Positions 12,245 through 22,173 of a stretch of 64,000 nucleotides of DNA are shown one piece after another. The notes beneath the pieces were generated by a model that saw only the letters and a list, made by a program, of their open reading frames with translations, was not told the origin of the DNA and made no database searches. Positions within the stretch are counted from its first letter, which is position 1, and every line of letters starts with the position of its first letter. The stretch spans positions 2,640,501 to 2,704,500 of the forward strand of contig JAWQEG010000501.1 in the NCBI GenBank assembly GCA_033782935.1, read 5' to 3'. Origin of the DNA: Petrolisthes cinctipes (lineage: Eukaryota > Arthropoda > Malacostraca > Decapoda > Porcellanidae). Position numbers and translations under genes: made by a program.

Positions 12245-14002
12245 TCAAATTCAGTCCCAAAACACCCGAAAATTCGATATTTAGAGGTCCCAGAAGGTAT
12301 CTGTACATGCCTACTCCGTGTTAGAGTATTTTCAAAATACAGGCCAAAAACATACTGAAAATTGATCTTTTAGGTGGCCAAAAGTCGATATGTGCATGCA
12401 TCTTCTGTACCCGTTTATATCTCAAATTCTGGCCCTAAACACCCGAAAATTCGATATTTTGGGGTCCCAGAAGCGATCTGTACATGCCTACTCCGTGTTA
12501 GAGTATTTTCAAAATTCAGGCCCAAAACATGCTGAAAATCGATATTTTTGGTGCCCAAAGTCAATATGTGCATGTATCTTCTGTACCCGTTTATATCTCA
12601 AATTCAGGCTCAAAACACCCGAAAATTCAATATTTTGGGGTCCCAGAAGCAATCTGTACAGTGCTAGAATATTTTCAAAATATAGGCTAAAAACATGCTA
12701 AAAATCGATCTTTTAGGTGCCAAAAAGTCGATATCTCAAATTCAGTCCCAAAATACCCGAAAATTCGATATTTAGGGGTACCAGAAGCGATCTGTACATG
12801 CCTACTCCGTGTTAGAGTATTTTCAAAATACATGCTCAAAACATACTGAAAATCGATCTTTTAGGTGCACAAAAGTCGATATGTGCATGCATCTTCAGTA
12901 CCCGTTTATATCTCAAATTCAGGCTCAAAACACCCGAAAATTCAATATTTTGGGGTCCCAGAAGCAATCTGTACATGCCTACTCAGTGTTAGAGTATTTT
13001 CAAAATACAGGCCCAAAACATGCTGAAAATCGATATTTTAGATGCCAAAAGTCAATATGTGCATGAATCTTCTGTACCCGTTTATATCTCAAATTCAGGC
13101 TCAAAACACCCGAAAATTCAATATTTTGGGGTCCCAGAAGCAATCTGTACATGCCTACACAGTGCTAGAATATTTTCAAAATATAGGCTAAAAACATGAT
13201 AAAAATCGATCTTTTAGGTGCCAAAAAGTCGATATCTCAAATTCAGTCCCAAAACACCCGAAAATTCGATATTTAGGGGTCCCAGAAGCGATCTGTACAT
13301 GCCTACTCCGTGTTAGAGTATTTTCAAAATACATGCTCTAAACATACTGAAAATCGATCTTTTAGGTGCACAAAAGTCGATATGTGCATGCATCTTCAGT
13401 ACCCGTTTATATCTCAAATTCAGGCCCAAAACATGCTGAAAATCGATATTTTTGGTGCCCAAAGTCAATATGTGCATGTATCTTCTGTACCCGTTTATAT
13501 CTCAAATTCAGGCTCAAAACACCCGAAAATTCAATATTTTGGGGTCCCAGAAGCAATCTGTACATGCTTACTCAGTGCTAGAATATTTTCAAAATACAGG
13601 CCAAAAACATACTAAAAATCGATCTTTTAGGTGGCCAAAAGTCGATATGTGCATGCATCTTCTGTACCCGTTTATATCTCAAATTCTGGCCCTAAACACC
13701 CGAAAATTCGATATTTTGGGGTCCCAGAAGCAATCTGTACATGCCTACTCAGTGTTAGAGTATTTTCAAAATACAGGCCCAAAACATGCTGAAAATCAAT
13801 ATTTTAGATGCCAAAAGTCAATATGTGCATGTATCTTCTGTACCCGTTTATATCTCAAATTCAGGCTCAAAACACCCGAAAATTCAATATTTTGGGGTCC
13901 CAGAAGCAATCTGTACATGCCTACACAGTGCTAGAATATTTTCAAAATATAGGCTAAAAACATGCTAAAAATCGACATTTTAGGTGCCAAAAAATCGATA
14001 TC
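12245..14002 (+). repeat. 1,758-bp higher-order unit, beta type (copy 3, tandem with copy 2)
   Basis: Matches 10487-12244 at a constant 1,758-bp offset, so two beta units stand side by side here with no alpha between them. Its opening X-prime has 'gaaaattgatctttt', like the one at 7912. It has 'ggggtaccag' near 12777, 'catgataaaaatcg' near 13196 and a private 'gaaaatcaatatttt' near 13794. Confidence 0.86.
13414..13501 (+). repeat. Lone 88-bp half-monomer, copy 6
   Basis: Same B-to-B join as at 1320, in the beta unit at 12245-14002. Confidence 0.9.
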
Positions 14003-17000
14003 TCAAATTCAGTCCCAAAACACCCGAAAATTCGATATTTAGAGGTCCCAGAAGGTATCTGTACAAGCCTACTCCGTGTTAGAGTATTTTCAAAATATAG
14101 GCCAAAAACATACTGAAAATCGATCTTTTAGGTGCCCAAAAGTCGATATGTGCATGCATCTTCTGTACCCGTTTATATCTCAAATTCTGTCCCTAAACAC
14201 CCGAAAATTCGATATTTTGGGGTCCCAGAAGCGATTTGTACATGCCTACTCCGTGTTAGAGTATTTTCAAAATTCAGGCCTAAAACATGCTGAAAATCGA
14301 TATTTTTGGTGCCCAAAGTCAATATGTGCATGTATCTTCTGTACCCGTTTATATCTCAAATTCAGGCTCAAAACACCCGAAAATTCAATATTTTAGGGTC
14401 CCAGAAGCAATCTGTACAGTGCTAGAATATTTTCAAAATATAGGCTAAAAACATGCTAAAAATCGATCTTATAGGTGCCAAAAAGTCGATATCTAAAATT
14501 CAGTCCCAAAACACCCGAAAATTCGATATTTAGGGGCCCAGAAGCGATCTGTACATGCCTACTCCGTGTTAGAGTATTTTCAAAATACATGCTCAAAACA
14601 TACTGAAAATCGATCTTTTAAGTGCACAAAAGTCGATATGTGCATGCATCTTCAGTACCCGTTTATATCTCAAATTCAGGCTCAAAACACCCGAAAATTC
14701 AATATTTTGGGGTCCCAGAAGCAATCTGTACATGCCTACTCAGTGTTAGAGTATTTTCAAAATACAGGCCCAAAACATGCTGAAAATCGATATTTTAGAT
14801 GCCCAAAGTCAATATGTGCATGTATCTTCTGTACCCGTTTATATCTCAAATTCAGGCTGAAAACACCCGAAAATTCAATATTTTGGGGTCCCAAAAGCAA
14901 TCTGTACATGCCTACACAGTGCTAGAATATTTTCAAAATATAGGCTAAAACATGCTAAAAATCGACATTTTAGGTGCCAAAAAATCGATATATCAAATTC
15001 AGTCCCAAAACACCCGAAAATTCGATATTTAGAGGTCCCAGAAGGTATCTGTACATGCCTACTCCGTGTTAGAGTATTTTCAAAATACAGGCCAAAAACA
15101 TACTGAAAATCGATCTTTTAGGTGCCCAAAAGTCGATATGTTCATGCATCTTCTGTACCCGTTTATATCTCAAATTCAGGCCCTAAACACCCGAAAATTC
15201 GATATTTTGGGGTCCCAGAAGCGATCTGTACATGCCTACTCCGTGTTAGAGTATTTTCAAAATATAGGCCCAAAACATGCTGAAAATCAATAGTTTTGGT
15301 GCCCAAAGTCAATATGTGCATGTATCTTCTGTACCCGTTTATATCTCAAATTCAGGCTCAAAACACCCGAAAATTCAATATTTTGGGGTCCCAGAAGCAA
15401 TCTGTACATGCCTACTCAGTGCTAGAATATTTTCTAAATATAGGCTAAAAATATGCTAAAAATCGATCTTTTAGGTGCCAAAAAGTCGATATCTCAAATT
15501 CAGTCCCAAAACACCCGAAAATTCGATATTTAGGGGTCCCAGAAGCGATCTGTACATGCCTACTCCGTGTTAGAGTATTTTCAAAATACAGGCTAAAAAC
15601 ATACTGAAAATCGATCTCTTAGGTGCCCAAAAGTCGATATGTGCATGCATCTTCTGTACCCGTTTATATCTCAAATTCTGTCCCTAAACACCCGAAAATT
15701 CGATATTTTGGGGTCCCAGAAGCGATCTGTACATGCCTACTCCGTGTTAGAGTATTTTCAATATTCAGGCCCAAAACATGCTGAAAATCGATATTTTTGG
15801 TGCCCAAAGTCAATATGTGCATGTATCTTCTGTACCCGTTTATATCTCAAATTCAGGCTCAAAACACCCGAAAATTCAATATTTTGGGGTCCCAGAAGCA
15901 ATCTGTAGAGTGCTAGAATATTTTCAAAATATAGGCTAAAAACATGCTAAAAATCGACATTTTAGGTGCCAAAAAATCGATATATCAAATTCAGTCCCAA
16001 AACACCCGAAAATTCGATATTTTGAGGTCCCAGAAGGTATCTGTACATGCCTACTCCGTGTTAGAGTATTTTCAAAATACAGGCCAAAAACATACTGAAA
16101 ATCGATCTTTTAGGTGCCCAAAAGTCGATATGTTCATGCATCTTCTGTACCCGTTTATATCTCAAATTCAGGCTCAAAACACCCGAAAATTCAATATTTT
16201 GGGGTCCCAGAAGCAATCCGTACATGCCTACTCAGTGCTAGAATATTTTCAAAATATAGGCTAAAAACATGCTAAAAATCGATCTTTTAGGTGCCAAAAA
16301 GTCGATATCTCAAATTCAGTCCCAAAACACCCGAAAATTCGATATTTAGGGGTCCCAGAAGCGATCTGTACATGCCTACTCCGTGTTAGAGTATTTTCAA
16401 AATACATGCTCAAAACATAATGAAAATCGATCTTTTAGGTGCACAAAAGTCGATATGTGCATGCATCTTCAGTACCCGTTTATATCTCAAATTCAGGCTC
16501 AAAACACCCGAAAAATCAATATTTTGGGGTCCCAGAAGCAATCTGTACAGTGCTAGAATATTTTCAAAATATAGGCTAAAAACATGCTAAAAATCGATCT
16601 TTTAGGTGCCAAAAAGTCGATATCTCAAATTCAGTCCCAAAACACCCGAAAATTCGATATTTAGGGGTCCCAGAAGCGATCTGTACATGCCTACTCCGTG
16701 TTAGAGTATTTTCAAAATACATGCTCAAAACATAATGAAAATCGATCTTTTAGGTGCACAAAAGTCGATATGTGCATGCATCTTCAGTACCCGTTTATAT
16801 CTCAAATTCAGGCTCAAAACACCCGAAAATTCAATATTTTGGGGTCCCAGAAGCAATCTGTACATGCCTACTCCGTGTTAGAGTATTTTCAAAATACAGG
16901 CCAAAAACATACTGAAAATCGATCTTTTAGGTGGCCAAAAGTCGATATGTGCATGCATCTTCTGTACCCGTTTATATCTCAAATTCTGGCCCTAAACACC

Positions 17001-18786
17001 CGAAAATTCGATATTTTGGGGTCCCAGAAGCGATCTGTACATGCCTACTCCGTGTTAGAGTATTTTCAAAATTCAGGCCCAAAACATGCTGAAAATCGAT
17101 ATTTTTGGTGCCCAAAGTCAATATGTGCATGTATCTTCTGTTCCCGTTTATATCTCAAATTGAGGCTCAAAACACCCGAAAATTCAATATTTTGGGGTCC
17201 CAGAAGCAATCTGTACAGTGCTAGAATATTTTCAAAATATAGGCTAAAAACATGCTAAAAATCGATCTTTTAGGTGCCAAAAAGTCGATATCTCAAATTC
17301 AGTCCCAAAACACCCTAAAAACCGATATTTAGGGGTCCCAGAAGCGATCTGTAGATGCGTACTCCGTGTTAGAGTATTTTCAAAATACATGCTCAAAACA
17401 TACTGAAAATCGATCTTTTAGGTGCACAAAAGTCGATATGTGCATGCATCTTCAGTACCCGTTTATATCTCAAATTCAGGCTCAAAACACCCGAAAATTC
17501 AATATTTTGGGGTCCTAGAAGCAATTTGTACATGCCTACACAGTGCTAGAATATTTTCAAAATATAGGCTAAAAACATGCTAAAAATCGACATTTTAGGT
17601 GCCAAAAAATCGATATCTCAAATTTAGTCCCAAAACACCCGAAAATTCGATATTTAGAGGTCCCAGAAGGTATCTGTACATGCCTACTCCGTGTTAGAGT
17701 ATTTTCAAAATACAGGCCAAAAACATACTGAAAATCGATCTTTTAGGTGCCCAAAAGTCGATATGTGCATGCATCTTCTGTACCCGTTTATATCTCAAAT
17801 TCTGGCCCTAAACACCCGAAAATTCAATATTTTGGGGTCCCAGAAGCAATCTGTACATGCCTACTCAGTGTTAGAGTATTTTCAAAATACAGGCCAAAAA
17901 CATACTGAAAATCGATCTTTTAGGTGGCCAAAAGTCGATATGTGCATGCATCTTCTGTACCCGTTTATATCTCAAATTCTGGCCCTAAACACCCGAAAAT
18001 TCGATATTTTGGGGTCCCAGAAGCGATCTGTACATGCCTACTCCGTGTTAGAGTATTTTCAAAATTCAGGCCCAAAACATGCTGAAAATCGATATTTTAG
18101 ATGCCCAAAGTCAATATGTGAATGTATCTTCTGTACCCGTTTATATCTCAAATTCAGGCTCAAAACACCCGAAAATTCAATATTTTGGGGTCCTAGAAGC
18201 AATTTGTACATGCCTACACAGTGCTAGAATATTTTCAAAATATAGGCTAAAAACATGCTAAAAATCGACATTTTAGGTGCCAAAAAATCGATATCTCAAA
18301 TTTAGTCCCAAAACACCCGAAAATTCGATATTTAGAGGTCCAAGAAGGTATCTGTACATGCCTACTCCGTGTTAGAGTATTTTCAAAATACAGGCCAAAA
18401 ACATACTGAAAATCGATCTTTTAGGTGCCCAAAAGTCGATATGTGCATGCATCTTCTGTACCCGTTTATATCTCAAATTCTGGCCCTAAACACCCGAAAA
18501 TTCGATATTTTGGGGTCCCAGAAGCGATCTGTACATGCCTACTCCGTGTTAGAGTATTTTCAAAATTCAGGCCCAAAACATGCTGAAAATCGATATTTTT
18601 GGTGCCCAAAGTCAATATGTGCATGTATCTTCTGTACCCATTTATATCTCAAATTCAGGCTCAAAACACCCGAAAATTCAATATTTTGGGGTCCCAGAAG
18701 CAATCTGTACAGTGCTAGAATTTTTTCAAAATATAGGCTAAAAACATGCTAAAAATCGATCTTTTAGGTGCCAAAAAGTCGATATC
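14003..18786 (+). repeat. Trimer and hexamer region without half-monomers
   Basis: Mostly X/Y/Z and X-prime/Y-prime/Z-short trimers with private variants: 'gatatgttcatgcatc' (near 15138 and 16129), 'aaaacataatgaaaatc' (16415 and 16730), and 'aggtccaagaagg' (near 18336). A run of X monomers with 'ataatg' near 16309-16800 looks like a local 316-bp (X plus Z-short) duplication. It lies between two runs of 1.76-kb units. Confidence 0.8.
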
Positions 18787-18963
18787 TCAAATTCAGTCCC
18801 AAAACACCCGAAAATTCGATATTTAGGGGTCCCAGAAGCGATCTGTACATGCCTACTCCGTGTTAGAGTATTTTCAAAATACATGCTCAAAACATACTGA
18901 AAATCGATCTTTTAGGTGCACAAAAGTCGATATGTGCATGCATCTTCAGTACCCGTTTATATC
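18787..18963 (+). repeat. Monomer class X, 177 bp
   Basis: Begins 'tcaaattcagtccc' and carries the class markers 'gatatttagggg', 'agaagcgatctg', 'ctccgtgttagag', 'tacatgctcaaaac', 'ggtgcacaaaagtcg' and 'catcttcagtaccc'. It keeps CpG at the three sites where Y has CpA. A hand count gives 69 G or C in 177 bp (39%). The A half is about 18810-18898 and the B half about 18899-18986. Its length is a multiple of three, so a reading frame that is open in X stays open when X repeats. Confidence 0.93.
18868..18882. other. 15-bp perfect dyad in the monomer A half (X form)
   Basis: GTATTTT-C-AAAATAC has seven-base arms that pair perfectly around one central base. The same site occurs at the matching position of most X, X-prime and Y monomers. 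Variants with the centre changed to G (near 41909) or T (near 45240) keep both arms. Copies in the alpha-type 1.76-kb units ('gtatattcaaaatac') and in Y-prime ('gtattttcaaaattc') carry one arm mismatch. A protein-binding dyad or a cruciform-prone site are both possible; no function is shown. Confidence 0.85.
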
Positions 18964-19139
18964 TCAAATTCAGGCTCAAAACACCCGAAAATTCAATATT
19001 TTGGGGTCCCAGAAGCAATCTGTACATGCTTACTCAGTGCTAGAATATTTTCAAAATACAGGCCCAAAACATGCTGAAAATCGATATTTTAGATGCCAAA
19101 AGTCAATATGTGCATGTATCTTCTGTACCCGTTTATATC
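18964..19139 (+). repeat. Monomer class Y, 176 bp
   Basis: Begins 'tcaaattcaggctcaaaac' with class markers 'gaaaattcaatattttgggg', 'agaagcaatctg', 'aggcccaaaacatgctg', 'ttttagatgcc' and 'gtcaatatgtgcatgtatc'. Relative to X it has CpA instead of CpG at ttc(g/a)at, gc(g/a)atc and gtc(g/a)atatg. This copy has 'catgcttactcagtgctag' where most Y copies have 'catgcctactcagtgttag', so it borrows a short Z-like stretch in its A half. Confidence 0.92.
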
Positions 19140-19287
19140 TCAAATTCAGGCTCAAAACACCCGAAAATTCAATATTTTGGGGTCCCAGAAGCAATCTGTA
19201 CATGCCTACACAGTGCTAGAATATTTTCAAAATATAGGCTAAAAACATGCTAAAAATCGACATTTTAGGTGCCAAAAAATCGATATC
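19140..19287 (+). repeat. Monomer class Z, 148 bp (29-bp deletion derivative)
   Basis: Markers are 'cacagtgctagaat', 'caaaatataggctaaaaac' and 'ggtgccaaaaa'. The B half jumps from 'cgatat' straight to 'ctcaaattcag', so it lacks the 29 bp that X and Y carry there ('gtgcatgcatcttc...gtttatat'). The missing segment is bounded by 'atat' on both sides, which fits a microhomology or slippage deletion. Z closes each trimer and so sets the 501-bp trimer length. Confidence 0.92.
19221..19235. other. 15-bp perfect dyad in the monomer A half (Z form, paired change)
   Basis: The Z class reads ATATTTT-C-AAAATAT at the site where X reads GTATTTT-C-AAAATAC. The first and last bases of the dyad have both changed (G to A and C to T), so the two arms still pair. 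All Z copies probably descend from one ancestor, so this is one pair of substitutions, not many independent ones. Confidence 0.85.
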
Positions 19288-19464
19288 TCAAATTCAGTCC
19301 CAAAACACCCGAAAATTCGATATTTAGAGGTCCCAGAAGGTATCTGTACATGCCTACTCCGTGTTAGAGTATTTTCAAAATACAGGCCAAAAACATACTG
19401 AAAATCGATCTTTTAGGTGCCCAAAAGTCGATATGTGCATGCATCTTCTGTACCCGTTTATATC
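19288..19464 (+). repeat. Monomer class X-prime, 177 bp
   Basis: Starts like X but has 'tagaggtcccagaaggtatc', 'caggccaaaaacatactg', 'ggtgcccaaaagtcg' and 'catcttctgtaccc' in place of the X markers. It opens the second trimer of the hexamer. In the right half of the window many copies carry further private variants ('cacactgtgttag', 'aatcggtcttttcgg'). Confidence 0.9.
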
Positions 19465-19640
19465 TCAAATTCTGGCCCTAAACACCCGAAAATTCGATAT
19501 TTTGGGGTCCCAGAAGCGATTTGTACATGCCTACTCCGTGTTAGAGTATTTTCAAAATTCAGGCCCAAAACATGCTGAAAATCGATATTTTTGGTGCCCA
19601 AAGTCAATATGTGCATGTATCTTCTGTACCCGTTTATATC
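19465..19640 (+). repeat. Monomer class Y-prime, 176 bp
   Basis: Marked by 'tcaaattctggccctaaac', a CpG-retaining 'gaaaattcgatattttgggg', and 'ttttcaaaattcaggccc' in the A half. That last stretch matches the end of the B half ('ctcaaattcaggctc') better than the usual A-half sequence, so it looks like an ancient exchange between the two halves. The change breaks the 15-bp dyad found in X, Y and Z. Confidence 0.9.
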
Positions 19641-19778
19641 TCGAATTCAGGCTCAAAACACCCGAAAATTCAATATTTTGGGGTCCCAGAAGCAATCTGT
19701 ACAGTGCTAGAATATTTTCAAAATATAGGCTAAAAACATGCTAAAAATCGATCTTTTAGGTGCCAAAAAGTCGATATC
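19641..19778 (+). repeat. Monomer class Z-short, 138 bp
   Basis: As Z, with the same 29-bp B-half deletion, plus a further 10-bp loss: 'ctgtaca' runs directly into 'gtgctagaat', where Z has 'tgcctacaca' or 'tgcctactca' between them. The lost segment ends in 'ca' and is preceded by 'ca', a two-base microhomology. Its presence makes the second trimer 491 bp instead of 501. In the right half of the window a variant reads 'ctgtaaagtgctag'. Confidence 0.9.
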
Positions 19779-20456
19779 TCAAATTCAGTCCCAAAATACC
19801 CGAAAATTCGATATTTAGGGGTACCAGAAGCGATCTGTACATGCCTACTCCGTGTTAGAGTATTTTCAAAATACATGCTCAAAACATACTGAAAATCGAT
19901 CTTTTAGGTGCACAAAAGTCGATATGTGCATGCATCTTCAGTACCCGTTTATATCTCAAATTCAGGCTCAAAACACCCGAAAATTCAATATTTTGGGGTC
20001 CCAGAAGCAATCTGTACATGCCTACTCAGTGTTAGAGTATTTTCAAAATACAGGCCCAAAACATGCTGAAAATCGATATTTTAGATGCCAAAAGTCAATA
20101 TGTGCATGAATCTTCTGTACCCGTTTATATCTCAAATTCAGGCTCAAAACACCCGAAAATTCAATATTTTGGGGTCCCAGAAGCAATCTGTACATGCCTA
20201 CACAGTGCTAGAATATTTTCAAAATATAGGCTAAAAACATGATAAAAATCGATCTTTTAGGTGCCAAAAAGTCGATATCTCAAATTCATTCCCAAAACAC
20301 CCGAAAATTCGATATTTAGGGGTCCCAGAAGCGATCTGTACATGCCTACTCCGTGTTAGAGTATTTTCAAAATACATGCTCTAAACATACTGAAAATCGA
20401 TCTTTTAGGTGCACAAAAGTCGATATGTGCATGCATCTTCAGTACCCGTTTATATC

Positions 20457-20544
20457 TCAAATTCAGGCCCAAAACATGCTGAAAATCGATATTTTTGGTG
20501 CCCAAAGTCAATATGTGCATGTATCTTCTGTACCCGTTTATATC
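20457..20544 (+). repeat. Lone 88-bp half-monomer, copy 7
   Basis: Same B-to-B join as at 1320, in the truncated beta unit at 19288-20681. Confidence 0.9.
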
Positions 20545-20681
20545 TCAAATTCAGGCTCAAAACACCCGAAAATTCAATATTTTGGGGTCCCAGAAGCAAT
20601 CTATACAGTGCTAGAATATTTTCAAAATATAGGCTAAAAACATGCTAAAAATCGATCTTATAGGTGCCAAAAAGTCGATAT

Positions 20682-22173
20682 CTAAAATTCAGTCCCAAAA
20701 CACCCGAAAATTCGATATTTAGGGGCCCAGAAGCGATCTGTACATGCCTACTCCGTGTTAGAGTATTTTCAAAATACATGCTCAAAACATACTGAAAATC
20801 GATCTTTTAAGTGCAAAAAAGTCGATATGTGCATGCATCTTCAGTACCCGTTTATATCTCAAATTCAGGCTCAAAACACCCGAAAATTCAATATTTTGGG
20901 GTCCCAGAAGCAATCTGTACATGCCTACTCAGTGTTAGAGTATTTTCAAAATACAGGCCCAAAACATGCTGAAAATCGATATTTTAGATGCCCAAAGTCA
21001 ATATGTGCATGTATCTTCTGTACCCGTTTATATCTCAAATTCAGGCTCAAAACACCCGAAAATTCAATATTTTGGGGTCCCAAAAGCAATCTGTACATGC
21101 CTACACAGTGCTAGAATATTTTCAAAATATAGGCTAAAAACATGCTAAAAATCGACATTTTAGGTGCCAAAAAATCGATATCTCAAATTCAGTCCCAAAA
21201 CACCCGAAAATTCGATATTTAGAGGTCCCAGAAGGTATCTGTACATGCCTACTCCGTGTTAGAGTATTTTCAAAATACAGGCCAAAAACATACTGAAAAT
21301 TGATCTTTTAGGTGGCCAAAAGTCGATATGTGCATGCATCTTCTGTACCCGTTTATATCTCAAATTCTGGCCCTAAACACCCGAAAATTCGATATTTTGG
21401 GGTCCCAGAAGCGATCTGTACATGCCTACTCCGTGTTAGAGTATTTTCAAAATACAGGCCCAAAACATGCTGAAAATCGATATTTTTGGTGCCCAAAGTC
21501 AATATGTGCATGTATCTTCTGTACCCGTTTATATCTCAAATTCAGGCTCAAAACACCCGAAAATTCAATATTTTGGGGTCCCAGAAGCAATCTGTACAGT
21601 GCTAGAATATTTTCAAAATATAGGCTAAAAACATGCTAAAAATCGATCTTATAGGTGCCAAAAAGTCGATATCTAAAATTCAGACCCAAAACACCCGAAA
21701 ATTCGATATTTAGGGGCCCAGAAGCGATCTGTACATGCCTACTCCGTGTTAGAGTATTTTCAAAATACATGCTCAAAACATACTGAAAATCGATCTTTTA
21801 AGTGCAAAAAAGTCGATATGTGCATGCATCTTCAGTACCCGTTTATATCTCAAATTCAGGCTCAAAACACCCGAAAATTCAATATTTTGGGGTCCCAGAA
21901 GCAATCTGTACATGCCTACTCAGTGTTAGAGTATTTTCAAAATACAGGCCCAAAACATGCTGAAAATCGATATTTTAGATGCCCAAAGTCAATATGTGCA
22001 TGTATCTTCTGTACCCGTTTATATCTCAAATTCAGGCTCAAAACACCCGAAAATTCAATATTTTGGGGTCCCAAAAGCAATCTGTACATGCCTACACAGT
22101 GCTAGAATTTTTTCAAAATATAGGCTAAAAACATGCTAAAAATCGACATTTTAGGTGCCAAAAAATCGATATC
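20682..22173 (+). repeat. Tandem ~991-bp hexamers of the 'gcaaaaaag' type
   Basis: X monomers start at 20682 and 21673 (991 bp apart). Both have 'aggggcccag' (one base short), 'gtgcaaaaaagtcg', and an upstream Z-short with 'cttataggtgcc' and 'gatatctaaaattc'. The two copies differ at 'cagtcccaaa' against 'cagacccaaa'. The second runs into the 4,509-bp block at 22174. Confidence 0.84.

Larger units (their letters stand above)
8903..18695 (+). repeat. ~10-kb macro-duplication, left copy
   Basis: Collinear with 22174-32465. The offset steps from 13,271 to 13,447, 14,438, 14,262 and 13,770 bp. The steps equal a 176-bp monomer, a 991-bp hexamer, a 177-bp monomer and about 492 bp (a trimer). Shared rare variants include 'ctgtacaagcctac' (14060 and 28499), 'gaaaatcaatagttttgg', 'attttctaaatatagg' and 'caccctaaaaaccgat' (17312 and 31081). 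Confidence 0.84.
18787..19778 (+). repeat. Canonical 992-bp hexamer higher-order repeat (reference copy)
   Basis: Six monomers in the order X (177), Y (176), Z (148), X-prime (177), Y-prime (176), Z-short (138) add up to exactly 992 bp. The next X starts at 19779. The order and lengths recur, for example at 35548-36539, and the two trimer lengths (501 and 491) set most spacings in the window. I use this copy as the reference for the monomer classes because all six boundaries can be read cleanly. Seen directly in the sequence; the class names are mine. Confidence 0.93.
19288..20681 (+). repeat. Truncated beta-type higher-order unit (1,394 bp)
   Basis: Starts with X-prime, Y-prime and Z-short, then X-Y-Z with 'ggggtaccag' (near 19820) and 'catgataaaaatcg' (near 20239), then X (20280) and the 88-bp half (20457). 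It then goes straight into a Z-short instead of three more monomers. Its first 491 bp also form the second trimer of the reference hexamer, so the naming overlaps. Confidence 0.8.

Noticed and set aside
18800..18830. CENP-B box-like sequence on the minus strand
   Set aside because: The minus strand reads 'atcgaattttcggg'. The box needs TTCG, seven bases with a fixed A, then CGGG. Here there are only six bases between the CG-containing element and CGGG, and the A is absent. It is a near miss one base short.
18860..18890. The 15-bp dyad as a transcription terminator
   Set aside because: The stem is seven A/T-rich pairs around one base, too weak and too tight for an intrinsic terminator. It has no U tract after a GC stem and no gene upstream.
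18950..18970. TATA-like 'gtttatatctc' in each full-length monomer as a promoter
   Set aside because: It is an A/T-rich part of the B half present in hundreds of copies, with no coding or RNA unit downstream. Satellite transcription is possible but nothing here demonstrates it.
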